Positions 44,260 to 56,959 are shown, counted from the first letter of the stretch. The stretch is DNA of 64,000 bases from Uranotaenia lowii (GCF_029784155.1 NC_073691.1:62674822-62738821), one strand, 5' to 3'. Made by a program: numbers and translations. The notes: generated from the sequence alone by a model not told the origin.

Positions 44260-44950
44260 TGAATGAAATCGCACCATTTGTTCGCATCCCGGAGTCGCAG
44301 CCAGGACAAACGAAGAGATTTCGGAATCGCGCGGATCATAAGGGATGCTCGTCGATTAGGCCCCAGCGGAGACGAAAAAAGTGTCCAGCGATCACCAAGA
44401 CCTAAGGCAGCGCCGGGTTTGAAGAAAGCGACTGGAGAAGAAGGTGAAAGAAACCATTCCAGCAGGGCATACAAGCTATCACAATTGGCTTCATCCCACC
44501 GACGGTGGAAACAGGAATTGGGAACAGGCAACGACCCTAAGTGGATTGCGTAAGACTTCAGTGCCGGAAAAATAAAAAGAAAACAAAAGAGAAAAGAAGA
44601 AGCTTCGCAGCCTCAGACAAGGCAAAGTAGTCGTACCCAGACGACCTCGCAGTGACCGGTGGCTTTTAGGCCCAGCAGTGCACAATGGGGCCCATTGGGG
44701 TCGTTTTTGGGGGACTAAATTCTCTTTTTCCGGGACTCGTTTTTGTGCCACTTCTGGCTTTTTCGAATCTTGTTTTTGAGAACGTAATTCCCGACGCCGT
44801 GAGATTACTACGATTTGGATCCAGCTGGAAGCAGTCTACGTGATAAACCTGTGTCGTCCGATAGCTGTGATATGACTGTTGTGCATTTGGGATGTAAAGT
44901 TTGTGAACTATGGTAGAAAACGGGCCCGTGAGTAATAATGTAAGCTAACT
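44260..44950 (+). other. GC-richer stretch, possible 5' exon
   Basis: The region is clearly richer in GC than its neighbours. At 44910 a short frame reads MVENGPVSNN and runs directly into AATAAT then GTAAGC, a plausible donor. It could be the leader and first coding exon of a gene whose next exon lies beyond recognisable sequence. The frame at 44263-44553 has no known domain. There is no independent support. Confidence 0.22.
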
Positions 44951-46384
44951 TAAGGTTTTAAAATGTCGTGTGTAAGTAAATAATTGTAACTGCTACAGAT
45001 TTGGGTTTTGCGTGTTTGTGTTTTGGGTAAAAGTTAGCCGTGCAGCACACACTGAAAATCAGTGGTGCTCAACTTGTTTCAACCTTTTGGCATGTACTAT
45101 GATGTACCTTAATTGGACCTTCATAAAAAATCTAAAAAAATATATTAGATTCAATTAAGAAAATGCATTATTTACCTCAAATCAAAGTTTTGGCTAAAAT
45201 AGCGGATGGTTTACATACATAATTTAAATAATTCTTTATAGCAAACAATAATGTAGATAACAAGGTATCAATCAGTTTATTTGAATTAACAAACTATCTG
45301 TTTGTCTGATATTCAAACAAAACTTTTGATTTCCATCTTTTTAATACTCTTAACTGAAGTTGGAAAAAATATTAGCCAGATCGAAAGATTCTTGGCACTA
45401 TCAAATATCAATAGCACAGAAAGCCAATCAAAAACAAAGTTTTAAAGTTCTTCTAAGAAGAAGCAATTTATTCCATGGTAAAAGTATTTATACCTACCTG
45501 CTTTTAAAAAAGTAAGGATCACCGTGTTTAAAAAATGTTTGAATATCCATACGAATGATGTATACCTGTAAGAAAAAAAAAAAGAGAAAAATAGTTATAA
45601 CCGGTTGATGGCTTTCAACTTTACTATGAAAAGTATTCACGAATAGGATTTTGTGTAAGTACAGAATGTATTCACTCCCATATAAAATTTTATAATGTTG
45701 AGCAATGAATTTCTATCAACAAGTGAGAAAATTATGAAAAACTGTAGCAGAGTTCTGAACCTAGGAATAGATTTCGAGGTTTCGGTATTAGTTCTAAGTC
45801 AAGACTCAAGATTGTTACTCTTGAAAAATCTTACCCATCAAGCAAACATTGCTGAAAGTGAAAAATGCGCCATTCTATTATAATTAAGTTTAGATGAAAG
45901 TGATAAAGCTTTTTCGACGAGCTAGACTTGCGGAAATGAATTGCTCGTTTGAAGCGTGTGTAAAACCACGCTATCAAACCACTGGGCTCGCTATACATGG
46001 GAATTCTCTTTCTGAGTTTCTCATGTATAGTTAGCTAGTGTAGAGCAAAGGCGGGACAATTCATGGGAGCTTTTCATCAACATGCCCTCTAGCCTAAAAT
46101 TTCAACACCTATCAAGCTTTCTCCTATTGGTGCATTAATGCCTGTCTATCTACCATTCTTTCAAATTTCTATAAAATTGAATTCTCTCTAGTTTTTCATT
46201 CCGCCGGAAATGCCATTAAAATTATAATCATCGAAATTGAATAATTACTGCTGAGATTTCTATATTTGGAGGATTTTTATGAAAAAAAAACATATTTTCC
46301 AAATAGTGTGTAGGGGTGGGAAGATTGAGAAATGAGTGGTCGGGTTGGCGAGAAGAACGCTGGCGAGGGAACGAGTGGGACTAA
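44951..46384. other. No gene recognised
   Basis: AT-rich sequence. Short frames only, and no repeats or terminal structures were identified. Confidence 0.45.
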
Positions 46385-46846
46385 TGTGGGGGACAAAATT
46401 ATGACAAAATTGCGATAAAAATATGATAAAATTATGACACAAATATGACAAAAAGTTGCTACAAAATGATAAAACATGACAAATGTGATAAAAGTATGAT
46501 AAAATTATGAAAAAAACTAGAAAAAATATGACAAATATGACTAAAATTTAAAAATACAATGAAAAGATCTACACTACTATGTCGAAAATATGACAAATGT
46601 GACAAAAATGACAAAATGTTGGAAAAAATGTAACAAATGTGGCAAATAATTGACAAAAATATGACAAATAGAGCGAAAATATGACAAAATTTTGGCAAAA
46701 TTATGACAAGCGTGGTGAAAATATGACATTTTTGAATTTATGAAAATAAAAATAACAATATCTTGACATAAAATTGACAAATAAGAAAAATATGACAAAA
46801 TTATGATTGAATTTTGACAAAAAAAAATTAAATTAAAGCGACAAAA
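46385..46846 (+). repeat. ATGACAAAA simple-sequence array, forward arm
   Basis: Degenerate copies of ATGACAAAATT / ATATGACAAAT follow each other for about 460 bp. The inverse arm lies at 50344-50960, beyond an inserted 3.4-kb element. A further short forward piece is at 50311-50343. Before that insertion the two arms formed one long palindrome. Confidence 0.85.
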
Positions 46847-46868
46847 ATGTCGTCAAGCTATGTAAAAT

Positions 46869-49800
46869 GTATGTATGTATGTATGTATGTATCCACCTTG
46901 GGTTTGCGGCAGCGCCGCGGTTATGGCCAAAAAAATAACCCACGCGTCCATCTTGGTTACCACGCAAAACAGTCATAGCCACTCAATGAGACTGACAAGG
47001 GAATAGAATCGTAAGCAGAGGCACTTACGGTATCCAGGGATATTAGGGTAAAAAGTCTCGAGAAACTAGAACTGTATTGTTGACTAACCAAGATAGCATG
47101 TAAATTATAATCCCGCCCCCAAGGCTTCCGAGAAAGAGTGCGTCCTTATTTTACAAAAAGTAATCAAATACTATATTTTTCGTAGCCTTGCCAAATTCCC
47201 TTGACATAAACTGAGAAACGTCCAGTATTCGAAACGGGTAACGAGCACATACCGCTACCCACTCCTTTTGCAAAAGAAGGTTACCCTGATGCCCCTAACC
47301 CGTTCGTTTGATGAAATAATAATGTATATGAAATATAACATCGTAATGAAATATAATAGAATAATAAAATAATATAAATAAAGTTATATAATAGAATAAT
47401 ATAAATAAAGTTATATAATGAAAAATAAAATATCATATGATGGTAACATAGTATAAAATAATATAATATATCATAGAACAGTGTATGATAATCAAATATA
47501 ATAAAATAGAATCCTTGGACAATCTGTGTCTACATCTGCAAATATATCGATAAATATTTTTTGTTAATAAATTTTTATTAAATATATGAATAAATTATTG
47601 AATTTATGAACTCCAAATACCTGTGTTAAAAAGAAATAACCAGTGAATATATAATTTTTCCTCTTGTCTCCGTATTCAGATTCTACAGATAACGCAAATA
47701 ATATAATGTAAAAAAATAATTTAAAAATAAGCAATTCACACTATGAAGACGGAAACTGAAAAAAATGAGTGAAACCATGAGCCATGAAGGTATATAGCAG
47801 TAGAAACAATAAAGCCTAACAATTTGGAAAATAAATATCACAAAATGTTTTGAAACGGTTTAAAGAAATTGCGTCTTCCCTAACACTTATTTTAAATTTA
47901 AAGAGACAAAAATAAACATAACATTAACCAGTTAATCAATCAAAAATAAAAATATCTTACACAACATTTTCAAAGAATTTCTTTATAGAAATAGATAATA
48001 ATCACTGATTGAGAAACTTAAGGATAAGACATAACCTAGGAAACAGATTACAATTAATGATTATAAAAGGACAGTCATAAAAAAAAACAAATCAATCTGT
48101 GGAATAAAAATAATAAATAAAAAGGTACATATAGCATAAAAATAATAATGATAAAAAATTAGAATAACAAAAAACGACAATACTAAGAATGAGCAATCAT
48201 ATCATCTAGGTATAGCATAATATAATATTCAAGATGTCACCAGACAGTCATTAGCCTGTAATAAATTATTATATTAACGAATTTCGATGTTCTATTTTAA
48301 ATATCTGTTTAAAAAGCAAAAAAAAGGTTAAAAAGTCGAAACATGTTTCTAGAATCTTAGACATCTGAAAACAAAACAAGGTTATTTATAATTTTATGTT
48401 TATGAAATGCGACTATATAGCTCATTTAGAAAAACGAATAGAAATAATAAAATTTTAAAAATCAGTCAGTTGTAAAAATAATCAACGATAATTTAATAAA
48501 TGAGAGTGTATATTAATGATTCATTATTTCCAATTTGCTGAACTGCTTTCTCTATACTGAAATTAAAGTTGACCTCGTATTGAATACAGCGATAACACAA
48601 CTAATCAAATTCACCATGTCATCAATCTAAATTTACAAATCATGGGTATAATGACACGAAAATAGTCCAGCTGAGTAAATATCCTAAAAAAAGAATGATA
48701 ATTGAAACTACGAAATGAAACTAAACTTTTATTTCAAAAATTGGTTCAGTGGAAAATGAGATACAATGAAGCTAAGCAAGAAGTAGAAGCTTTATTTAAA
48801 AAAAAGGGTTTTTTTTACCAAATTTTTCGGAATAGTGGTCATAACTCCCTAACTACCTGATCCCTAACATATTTATACATATTTATGCATATATGGATAG
48901 ATTTTTTTGAATTCTAAATAATGACGCATCATCTAAATACGATAAAACTGTTTTAGTATTTAAAAGATTTTTTTTGACGTTTTTCATTTATCGTCGGCCA
49001 CAGGTAATTTAAATAAACATTTTGACTTCGTTTTAAATGTTGAGAGATAAGATTAAATCACCTACAAATTTCTTCAAAGCATTTCTGGCCAGAGGAAATA
49101 CAATCAGCTACGGACCAAATAGAAGCTCTCACCGGTTTTATGTAACAGTACAAAAATATGATTATGACTTATGAAAGTGGAATATAATATAATTTAATAT
49201 AACATAATATTATATAATACAATACAATATGCAAAAGTTTGAAAAAATATAATATGAAATAAGATAATGAAATATAATATGAAAAAAAATAAAACAATAT
49301 AAAATCATATTATGTGATCATATAGCATATGATAAACTGTTTCCTCGTTGCAGGATCAGGCTGCAAAGAATATTTCCAAATGTAAAATTTAATATGTTTA
49401 CATCGGCTGTAACAAATTCTGGACACCCCTGAAAATAATTGAGTGTTATTGCTCTGAATTTTTTGTAAAATGTGATAAGATATTACGCTATTAAAAAGTT
49501 TTCTGTAAAATGAATCATAACTCATAAAACAACAAAGTAATTTAAAAAAAAACTAAATGCTTAAAAACTTTACAGTTTTCCAAAGTTTAAAATTAAGCAA
49601 AATATTTTTCAAACATAAGGGAATAATTTTAAATTCCGGAAAAAAAATTGCTTCATTACCTATCTGAAATGCTACATAGTTATTTTAGTCAACATAATGA
49701 AACGCCTGTAAGGCTGCAAAAGCTCCTCCAGTTAGAAGTTATACCAGCTGTATCACAAACCATTGCTTGCGTTCAATTTTGCTAAACATTATATTATGGT

Positions 49801-50288
49801 ATATGAAATATTTCCAAACTTGCACACGAGTTTTCGTGAAAGTTAGTTGCGATGAAATATTTCCCGGCAGGAGCAAAATTATTGGCAAAATAATCTAAAT
49901 TTTATGAGATTGCACTTATTTTAGAAATTGTAGATAATATCGGTCAATTCTCTCGTAACTATAAAACAAAATAAAAAAGAAAGTAACACCACTTATCTTA
50001 TCTTCTGATAGGTCCGTTCATCAGCTTGAGCATCCGCCTTGTAGAAAAACATATATGAGATGATCCGGAGGGCGTAGTCCGGGCCCCTTCGATTCCATCA
50101 CAGCGAATAAAAACCACTTTATGCTGTTTGTTTAACTATTCTTCACTTCACTATATAAATCAAACCAAAGTCCACTGAACTGTGATCAACAATAAATAGT
50201 TTTTATAGATTTTCGAGAACAATTCCTTAATTTCCAACACAACGCAAATTTTTCGATGCTCTTCTAAGCAGTGTTGCCGCATCTCCTG
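46869..50288 (-). mobile_element. 3.4-kb LINE-like insertion with CATA tail
   Basis: Exact 22-bp direct repeats (46847-46868 and 50289-50310) flank the segment, as after target-primed insertion. At its left edge is (GTAT)n, that is (ATAC)n on the minus strand, so the 3' end is on the left. A GC-rich 3' region follows (GGCCATAACCGCGGCGCTGC on the minus strand). On the right a 5'-like region has a short frame starting MESKGPGLRPPDHLIYVFL that stops quickly. The 2.6-kb interior is extremely AT-rich with no reverse transcriptase that I can recognise. It is therefore a non-autonomous or thoroughly decayed element with intact ends. Confidence 0.7.
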
Positions 50289-50310
50289 ATGTCGTCAAGC
50301 TATGTAAAAT

Positions 50311-50960
50311 TATGACAAAGTGATAAAAATATGACAAATATCATATCTTTCAGATTGTTGTCATTTTTTACAACATTTGTCATAAGTTTGTCATGTTTAA
50401 ACATTTTATTGTTAATTTTTTGTAATAATTTTGTCATATTTATCAGTTTAAGGTCATAATTTTGTCTCATTCTTGTCACATTTGTCATATTTTTGACTAA
50501 GGTTTATCGAGTTTTGTCATTTTATTGTCATATGTTTTTCTTCATTTCGAAATATTTTTGCCATAATTGTCAGATTTTTGTCATAATTTTGAACTTTTTT
50601 TGTCATGTGTTGTTATTGTATTGTTAAAATTTTGCTATGTTTCTGTAATATATTTAAGTTTTTGGCATATTTTTATCACGTTTGTCAAATTTTTGTCTTA
50701 TCTGTCAGATTATGTGTTAGTTGTTGTCATTTTAGAGTCATTTTTTTTTGTAATTTTTGCCGAAATTTTATCATATTTGTTAGATTTCAAAATGTCAAAT
50801 TTTTGTCATATTTGTCAGATTTTGATAATACTAAATATTCTTATAATTTTGTTATGTTTTCATAAATAAAATTTTGATGAACATCACATTTTGTCATAAT
50901 TTTATCATTTTTTGATTACAATTGTCAAATTTTTGTCATATTTGTCAGATATTTGTCAAG
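50311..50960 (-). repeat. TTTTGTCAT simple-sequence array, inverse arm
   Basis: About 30 bp of forward ATGACAAA words (to about 50343) switch into more than 600 bp of TTTGTCATAATTTTGTCATA-type repeats, the reverse complement of the array at 46385-46846. The switch point is the centre of a former palindrome. Confidence 0.85.
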
Positions 50961-51255
50961 TCATCATCAAGAAGTTTAAATTCATCCCTTCACCCGTCGC
51001 CCTCTGAATAATCGTATAGTCTTAGCGGTGTTCATATCGTGTTTTCTTTTCGAATCCCAATTCACAATTTTCGAAAACAAATGCCTACTGAAATTATGGG
51101 TAACTTCAGCTGACACTGATTGAATGCTAAAGCTGCACATAATCATTTTTGGTGAAAAAAACAATTTTCTGACTTTGGTCCAAAAACTGCCAATATGGTT
51201 ATTTTTTAAGAATTTTTCATGTACAAATTTTAACCATTTTTGTAGTTCTAGGGCA
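50961..51255. other. Unassigned stretch
   Basis: Short stretch between the simple-sequence palindrome and the hAT-like element. Nothing was recognised. Confidence 0.45.
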
Positions 51256-53482
51256 CCGGTCGGCCACCTTTTGAGCCAGAATAGCCAAAAATTGCAAATT
51301 AAGGAAAATTCCAAGTTTGAAAGAGCCGCACTTCATTTTATCCTTACTACAAATAATGGTGACCGCTAAGATACATTGCATCCTGATAAGAACTATGTTT
51401 TATTATCCTTTTCACATCGCCACAGATTTTCGTTGTTTTATTGGCAAACGGAAGCGATTTTCTTCCTTCTGAATCAATACATTTTCAAAACGAGTACAGC
51501 TTAGTAACGTTGAATTATGGAGATTTGCCATTGTAACCTGATAAAATTTATCATTTCAAACTTTGGTGCAATTCTTTCCAAACACCTGTTCCCATATAAA
51601 AAATATACTTTCGATGTGTTCTATTGAATTATTAAAAAGATACATTGAAAATTTTATATCATAAAAATGCATACTACAAGAAGTAAATTAAATTTAAAAA
51701 AAAACTAAACGAGGGTTTGTCACTTTTATTTTTTTTTTCTTCTAAGTCTACAAATACGCTCAATTTTTTTTTGGTTTTAACGGATTGAAAAAAAAGTCAA
51801 AATTTAACCAAATTTAACGTTCGGACGCGAGATGTAGTCAGATAATACGGTTATTAAATTTCTTTTTTAATTTTTTTTATTACAAGCATTCCGATTCAGC
51901 TTTCTAGTTCTAATTTTGATTTCTGGTAAAATAAAAAAAAGGTTTCAAAAGTTATATTTTTCGATAACGAAAATTTAAATTCAAATTCTCAATTCTGTTC
52001 AAAATCGTAAACCTTTTCAAGTTGATTATTATCCATACTAATGAAATCTAAAAAATAATGTCTGAACCTCTCAGTCTCAAATATATCATGTTCTATGAAT
52101 ACTAATCACAAATTCATATTTTAAATTTGGCGGAAAATGTTAACCGATTATAATGATATAAGATTTGTTGTGTGATAAATTTATTTTAATATTTCAATAT
52201 TCCAAAACAAAACAATTTCAAATGTTTCAAACAGTCAAAAAAATTTTTCTTAAATACTTTTAATTCTTGACAAATTTGCTGTTTTTCAGTGTATCTTAGA
52301 TTTTTTGAATCATCACGAATAGATTCATCTGATGGTGTAGAAAAATGCTGGGGTCCAATGAAAGTTTTGGTAGCTACATAACAATACACATCTAAATTTC
52401 GCTTCGCTTCGCTTCGCTTCGTTTCGCTGTATTTCATTTTTCAATGAACCGATTTTTTAAACTCAAATTTTGGTTTTTTGAAGTTAATTTGATCATCACT
52501 TCATAGAACAAACCAAAACCAAAATTCTTATAAAGACTCAGAAATCAAAATCAACTTTTAAAACAGTTATGACGTTTTAAAAATAATAGCAGAAACATGA
52601 TAAAGGAATTAAGTTTAGAATCAAAAAAGGATGTAAAAGTTGTAAGAAGATATATTAAAGTTTATGGAAGAAAATGCTTCTTTACCAAATAAAGTTGCTC
52701 CTTCGAATAAATGCCTAAAAATATTCATATTATATATGAAATTCTAAAATTAGATCAAAACTTCCGGTTCACAAAAATATTTTTCAACTAACTTGAAAAT
52801 TTTGTTCACTTGAACTCATGTTTAAAACTAGAACGAAGAACTTGAATTTTCGAAAATTTGTGAAATGCTCCCATGGATTTGAAAATGAACATTGAGAGAG
52901 GGAATTCAATATTTGAAAAATTTAAAAACAATAAGTTTTAAGAAAGAAATTTTAATGGACATAACAATTATTATCAGTATTCAAAGCATTATTAAAATCA
53001 TCATCTGATGTTCATATTTGATCAGAACGGTGGTAAAGCAAATTTATTTTTAAAATATTCAATTCAAGAAAAACAAACTCAATTTCATAATCTCAACAGT
53101 AAGAACTTTATTTGACGATTGAAAAATGCTCGATTTTTATCCGATTAAATCAGAACAACAAAGAAAACAAAATCCAACGGAAAACTTCCCATACCACCGA
53201 AGAAAAATTTCTCCAGACCTCCAAATGCTATATCAGACTTTTATGAAGAACGTTAACTGATTTCTAAATCTCGCCTTGGTTGCAAACTGACAAGATGTTG
53301 TTAATTCGTTTTATAGCTGGTTTTTTGGTTTCTTTTTTAATCCTAGAAATATTATCTGAACTGAAGAAAAATTTATGTTGCGTCCGTTTACTCTAGAAAA
53401 TTACGAGGATTTTCAAAATTTTTACACATTGAGCTAAAGAGCCACTGTTATACATCCAAAGAGCCGCAGGTTGCCGACCTAT
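51256..53482. mobile_element. hAT-like element, GGTCGGCAACC ends
   Basis: The left end contains GGTCGGCCACCTTTTGAGCC and the right end, inverted, GGTCGGCAACCTGCGGCTCT, a familiar hAT terminal sequence. The repeat GTTCTAGGGCA stands next to both ends (51245-51255 and 53483-53493). Part of it (CTAG...) could instead belong to the inverted repeats, so the exact edges are uncertain. The interior is AT-rich without recognisable transposase. Confidence 0.6.
52397..52428. repeat. (CGCTT)n microsatellite
   Basis: Five to six copies of the pentamer TTCGC lie in the interior of the hAT-like element. This run accounts for the odd minus-strand peptide SETKRSEAKRN. Confidence 0.85.
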
Positions 53483-53554
53483 GTTCTAGGGCATTAACCA
53501 AAAAATGTTTGAATAATTTGCCAATTTATGTTAATTACGGTATGGTATTGATTA

Positions 53555-54792
53555 AAGGGTGATACGGTCAACATTTGGTCAATATCAACTTGAAGTATTT
53601 CTTTCAATTTTGCATTTAAAAAACCTGAACACCCCTAATTTTGAAGATGTGTGTTGGTGAATAATGTTGCTCCTATTTTGATTTTGGAATTCACTCTTCA
53701 GTTGTCAAAATGCCGTCCAAGGAGAAGAGCAGCGTATCAAAATTTTGCTGGCAAAGCTGGCAAAATCGCTAAAAGTTGCCAAATCAACCATTACAAATGT
53801 AATTGGGAACGTTTGTCAACAGCCAGGAAGTCTGGATCGGGGGGAAATCGAAAACCGGAAGCCGCTGAGATGACAAAGAGAGTTGCCGGTAGTTTCAAGC
53901 GAAACCCTAATCTCTCTCCGAGATGCCGCAAATAAGCTGGGTGTATCGTCTACAACCGTGCATCGAGCCAAAAAAACGAGCCGAACTATCGACTTACAAG
54001 AAGGTAGTGACTCCAAATCGCAATGATAAACAAAATACCACGGCCAAAGCGCGATCCCGGAGGCTGTACACGACGATGCTGACGAAGTTTGACTGCGTGG
54101 TAATGGACGACGAAACCTACGTCAAAGCCGACTACAAGCAGCTTCCGGGACAGGAGTTTTATACGGCAAAAGGAAGGGGAAAGGTAGCAGATATTTTCAA
54201 GCACATGCATCTGTCAAAGTTCGCGAAAAAATATCTGGTTTGGCAAGCCATCTGTACCTGTGGCTTGAAAAGCAGCATTTTCATAGCTTCCGAGATTGTC
54301 AACCGAGAAATTTACGTGAAAGAGTGTTTGAATAAACGTCTACTATCTTTCCTGAAGAAACACGGTTGTTCCGTACTGTTTTGGCCGGATTTGGCATCTT
54401 GCCATACGGTAAAAAGGCCATGGAGTGGTACGACGCCAACAACGTGCAGGTGGATCCCAAGGACAAGAACCCTCTCAACAGGCCAGAGCGCCAATTGCGA
54501 AATACTGGGCTATTGTCAAGCGGAACCTAAAGAGGACCAAAAAAACTGCTAAGGACGAGCAGCAGTTCAAGGCAAACTGGTTTTCTGCGGCGAAGAAGGT
54601 GGACAAGGTGGCTGTACAAAATCTGATGGCCCGGAAATTCGGATTTGGAAAAGCGGAAGCCTAACTGAATACTTTTCCTGAATTTTATACTAATTAAACT
54701 TGAAAGAGAAATTTAATTTGATTTTTTATATAAACGATTTCACCGATTTACACGCGTTTTCCCTTGACCAAATTTTGACCGTATCACCCTTT
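53555..54792 (+). mobile_element. Mariner-type element, complete ends, copy 1
   Basis: The terminal repeats are AAGGGTGATACGGTCAACAT on the left and, inverted on the right, AAGGGTGATACGGTCAAAAT. They continue as TTGGTCAA. TA precedes the left end (53553-53554). The right flank reads TT, a decayed TA. The 1.24-kb length and single transposase gene are standard for the family. A sister copy lies at 62573. Confidence 0.85.
53710..54664 (+). pseudogene. DD37E-type transposase, frameshifted, copy 1
   Basis: The start ATG at 53710 (MPSKEKSSVSKFCWQSWQNR in the first frame) corresponds to the ATG of copy 2. About 35 bp of the helix-turn-helix region is deleted relative to it. The catalytic domain reads VMDDETYVKADYKQLPGQEF, AKKYLVWQAICTCGLKSSIF and SVLFWPDLASCH. 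After a frameshift near 54410 it ends KYWAIVKRNLKRTKKTA and FGFGKAEA at the stop 54662-54664. The first and second catalytic aspartates are present (MDDETY, WPDLAS), but the region with the final acidic residue is scrambled by the shift. It is an inactive copy. Confidence 0.87.
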
Positions 54793-54838
54793 TCCCATGA
54801 TTGGCATAGAGGTTGAATTTTGGATGTATATATATATA

Positions 54839-55104
54839 TATATGAGGTCCTCAGAGCCAAAGAGGTATAATTGACAATATGGTCAATTTTGAGATATTGA
54901 TGCCAAACGATTCTTCATATTTCAAACTATATCTGGTGATTTTTTCAGATTTTTTTTAATTTTATTTACATTCTTTTACGAGAGCAAAATACAAATTTTC
55001 GAAAAATATATGGAAAATGGCCAAACACAACAAATTTAAAGCGTGTTTTCTCGAAATAAACTTTTATGCACGTATACCCCTTTGGCTCCAAGGGCCTCAT
55101 ATAT
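54839..55104. mobile_element. 266-bp MITE in a (TA)n tract
   Basis: The left end TATGAGGTCCTCAGAGCCAA and the inverted right end TATGAGGCCCTTGGAGCCAA form terminal repeats of about 32 bp that continue as AGAGGTATA / AGGGGTATA. They sit in ATATAT sequence, which hides any TA duplication. There is no coding content. Confidence 0.75.
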
Positions 55105-56614
55105 GATTTGCCTTTTTCAATCCACATCCAAAATTGTTTACAGGTTATTGTGTGAATCTATATTTTTGAAGCCCATCCTCAACCACCAACTAGAAGAATG
55201 AATTCCGAATTTTATTATGACTAGAAAGCAGAGTCCGATGGCCAGTCAGTGTTCTCTGCTCCATTTTCTAATAGAATGATTAAATGATGACTCCACCAAC
55301 AACCTCCTATTATGGAAAGTTCTTTCGGAAAAGAAGTTCACCACGAGAAAAGATAGAAAATATAATCCGAAGCACTGAAGCCGCGTCGGGACGAAACAGT
55401 AACAACGAAAAAAAAAGCCAAGAACAACAAAACAACAACGGACGCCGCCGTCCAAGAAAAGATGGTCTCTTATTTCCGAGTTCCAGGGTTTAATGAAAAT
55501 GTGTTGTTTTTACCACGCTCGCTCCTCCACTTTGGCCAGCAAAGTACCTAGTAGCATTCAAAGATCCCCGGTACCCGGGCGCAGTGGTCTAAATCAATAA
55601 GTAGGTATATGTAGGATAGGTACCAACCCTAAGTCGACTAGCTTTAGCTAGCTATCTGGGGACCCGACCACGTGGCTAGGCTCCGGCCAGTTATCTCTTC
55701 TTTCTTACCAGGGACTGAATTTGCTGCCGCTGGTAGTGTGATATTCAAACTAAATATATCTACCTCGCGCTTCTAGTCTTGGCGGGGAATAATTTTTTTG
55801 TTGTGTTTTCGGCTTCGAGTTCCTGCAAATGGCGGAAATGCATTACGTAAAAATGAAGTAAATGGATAAAAGATAAACCGATGGTGCTAACCAGATAGCG
55901 GCGCTGCTGGGACAAAGAGCGCTTCGAGTTACTCTTTAAGAATGTCGTAAAATTTGTGCTCCATTACTAGCGGAAAAGGTGCCAGTTTTTTTGCAGGTTT
56001 AAAAATGCTCATCGACAGGTTTCCAAGTTCTGCATCTACTCCGATTCTATTTTTTTCTATGCTTTCCCCGAACAAATTGAATGAGGGTTTGGGGTCGAAA
56101 TTTTACATTTTGATTATAAACTGGCTGACCCGGAAATCTTCGTATAGCCTTTCAATTTTCGTAAAAAAAGGTTTGAATTTATGTAGCAAGTTCCTGTAAC
56201 TGGATTATGTTTTTTTGACATTCAAGCAGTAGGTATAAGTTCATTGGCTGGTAATCACAATATTTTAAGATATTTGTGTATCAGTCATGAGCCCAGAATT
56301 ATTATTTCTTGTTCAATGGGACATCATTCATGCATTCGATAAAGGCTAATTGAAAATTATTTTTTATTTTTTTCATAAATCGATGTTTCAATTTCACTTG
56401 AGCAATTGGTTTTTCATAACGAATCGGGAAATCTGATACTTTTATTGGCCGAGAAAATAAATAAACCTCCTCCTAAACGGAAGATGACAGTGGAATAGGG
56501 AAATTCTATATTTAGAAAAGAGTGCCTAGATCTAAACCTTATAGATATAGGTACTATTTAGATTCTGGTTGCTTTGATAGGTTTGATCCTTCAGCACTTT
56601 TTCCCGGGATTTCT
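55105..56614. other. No gene recognised; fragment of a CTGACCCGG start at 56131
   Basis: GC-richer patches at 55330-55780 carry open frames without motifs. At 56128-56165, AACTGGCTGACCCGGAAATC resembles the start of the 36-kb minisatellite element, after which the sequence diverges. Confidence 0.4.
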
Positions 56615-56895
56615 TGTATAAAAAATAATCCGAAAAACAAATAAATTGGAATAAATTGCACGGAAGCTTGTATGCAACCAAATTGCATACTATATCGTTG
56701 CACACAATCTTTAAATCAAGTAATTTTTTATCGAATAATTCAATCAAATCAAGAAAACAAAAGATGAAATAACTCCCATCTTCTTAAATTTGTTTTTTGG
56801 TCTTGAAATCTTTCAGAAATTTTTTTTATCGAAATTTACATAAATTACTTCAAACTTTATTTTCCCCTTCGGGTTTTTGGAAATTTCGAACTCGA
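56615..56895. repeat. Dispersed repeat, copy 2 (related to 24490-24775)
   Basis: It shares the order AATAATCCGAAAAACAAATA, GGAATAAATTGCAC, TATATCGTTGCACA and CCCCTTCGGGTTTTTGGAAA with the copy at 24.5 kb. Scattered point changes and small deletions separate them. Confidence 0.75.
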
Positions 56896-56959
56896 ATTGC
56901 AAGAGATAGCAGATTTATAATTTTATAAACATAAAGGGAAAGGGAAAAATACTGCTCCA

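Noticed and set aside
44263..44553. Plus-strand frame of 96 residues, rich in R/S/K
   Set aside because: No domain or homology recognised. Its composition follows local GC. Kept only as part of a possible 5' exon region.
46260..46798. Minus-strand frames rich in Ser-Tyr-Phe-Cys-His-Ile (SYFCHIF-like)
   Set aside because: They are translations of the ATGACAAA simple-sequence array, not proteins. The frames at 50567-50869 have the same origin.
52186..52437. Minus-strand frame starting MKYSETKRSEAKRN
   Set aside because: The start is the (CGCTT)n microsatellite in translation. The rest has no motif.
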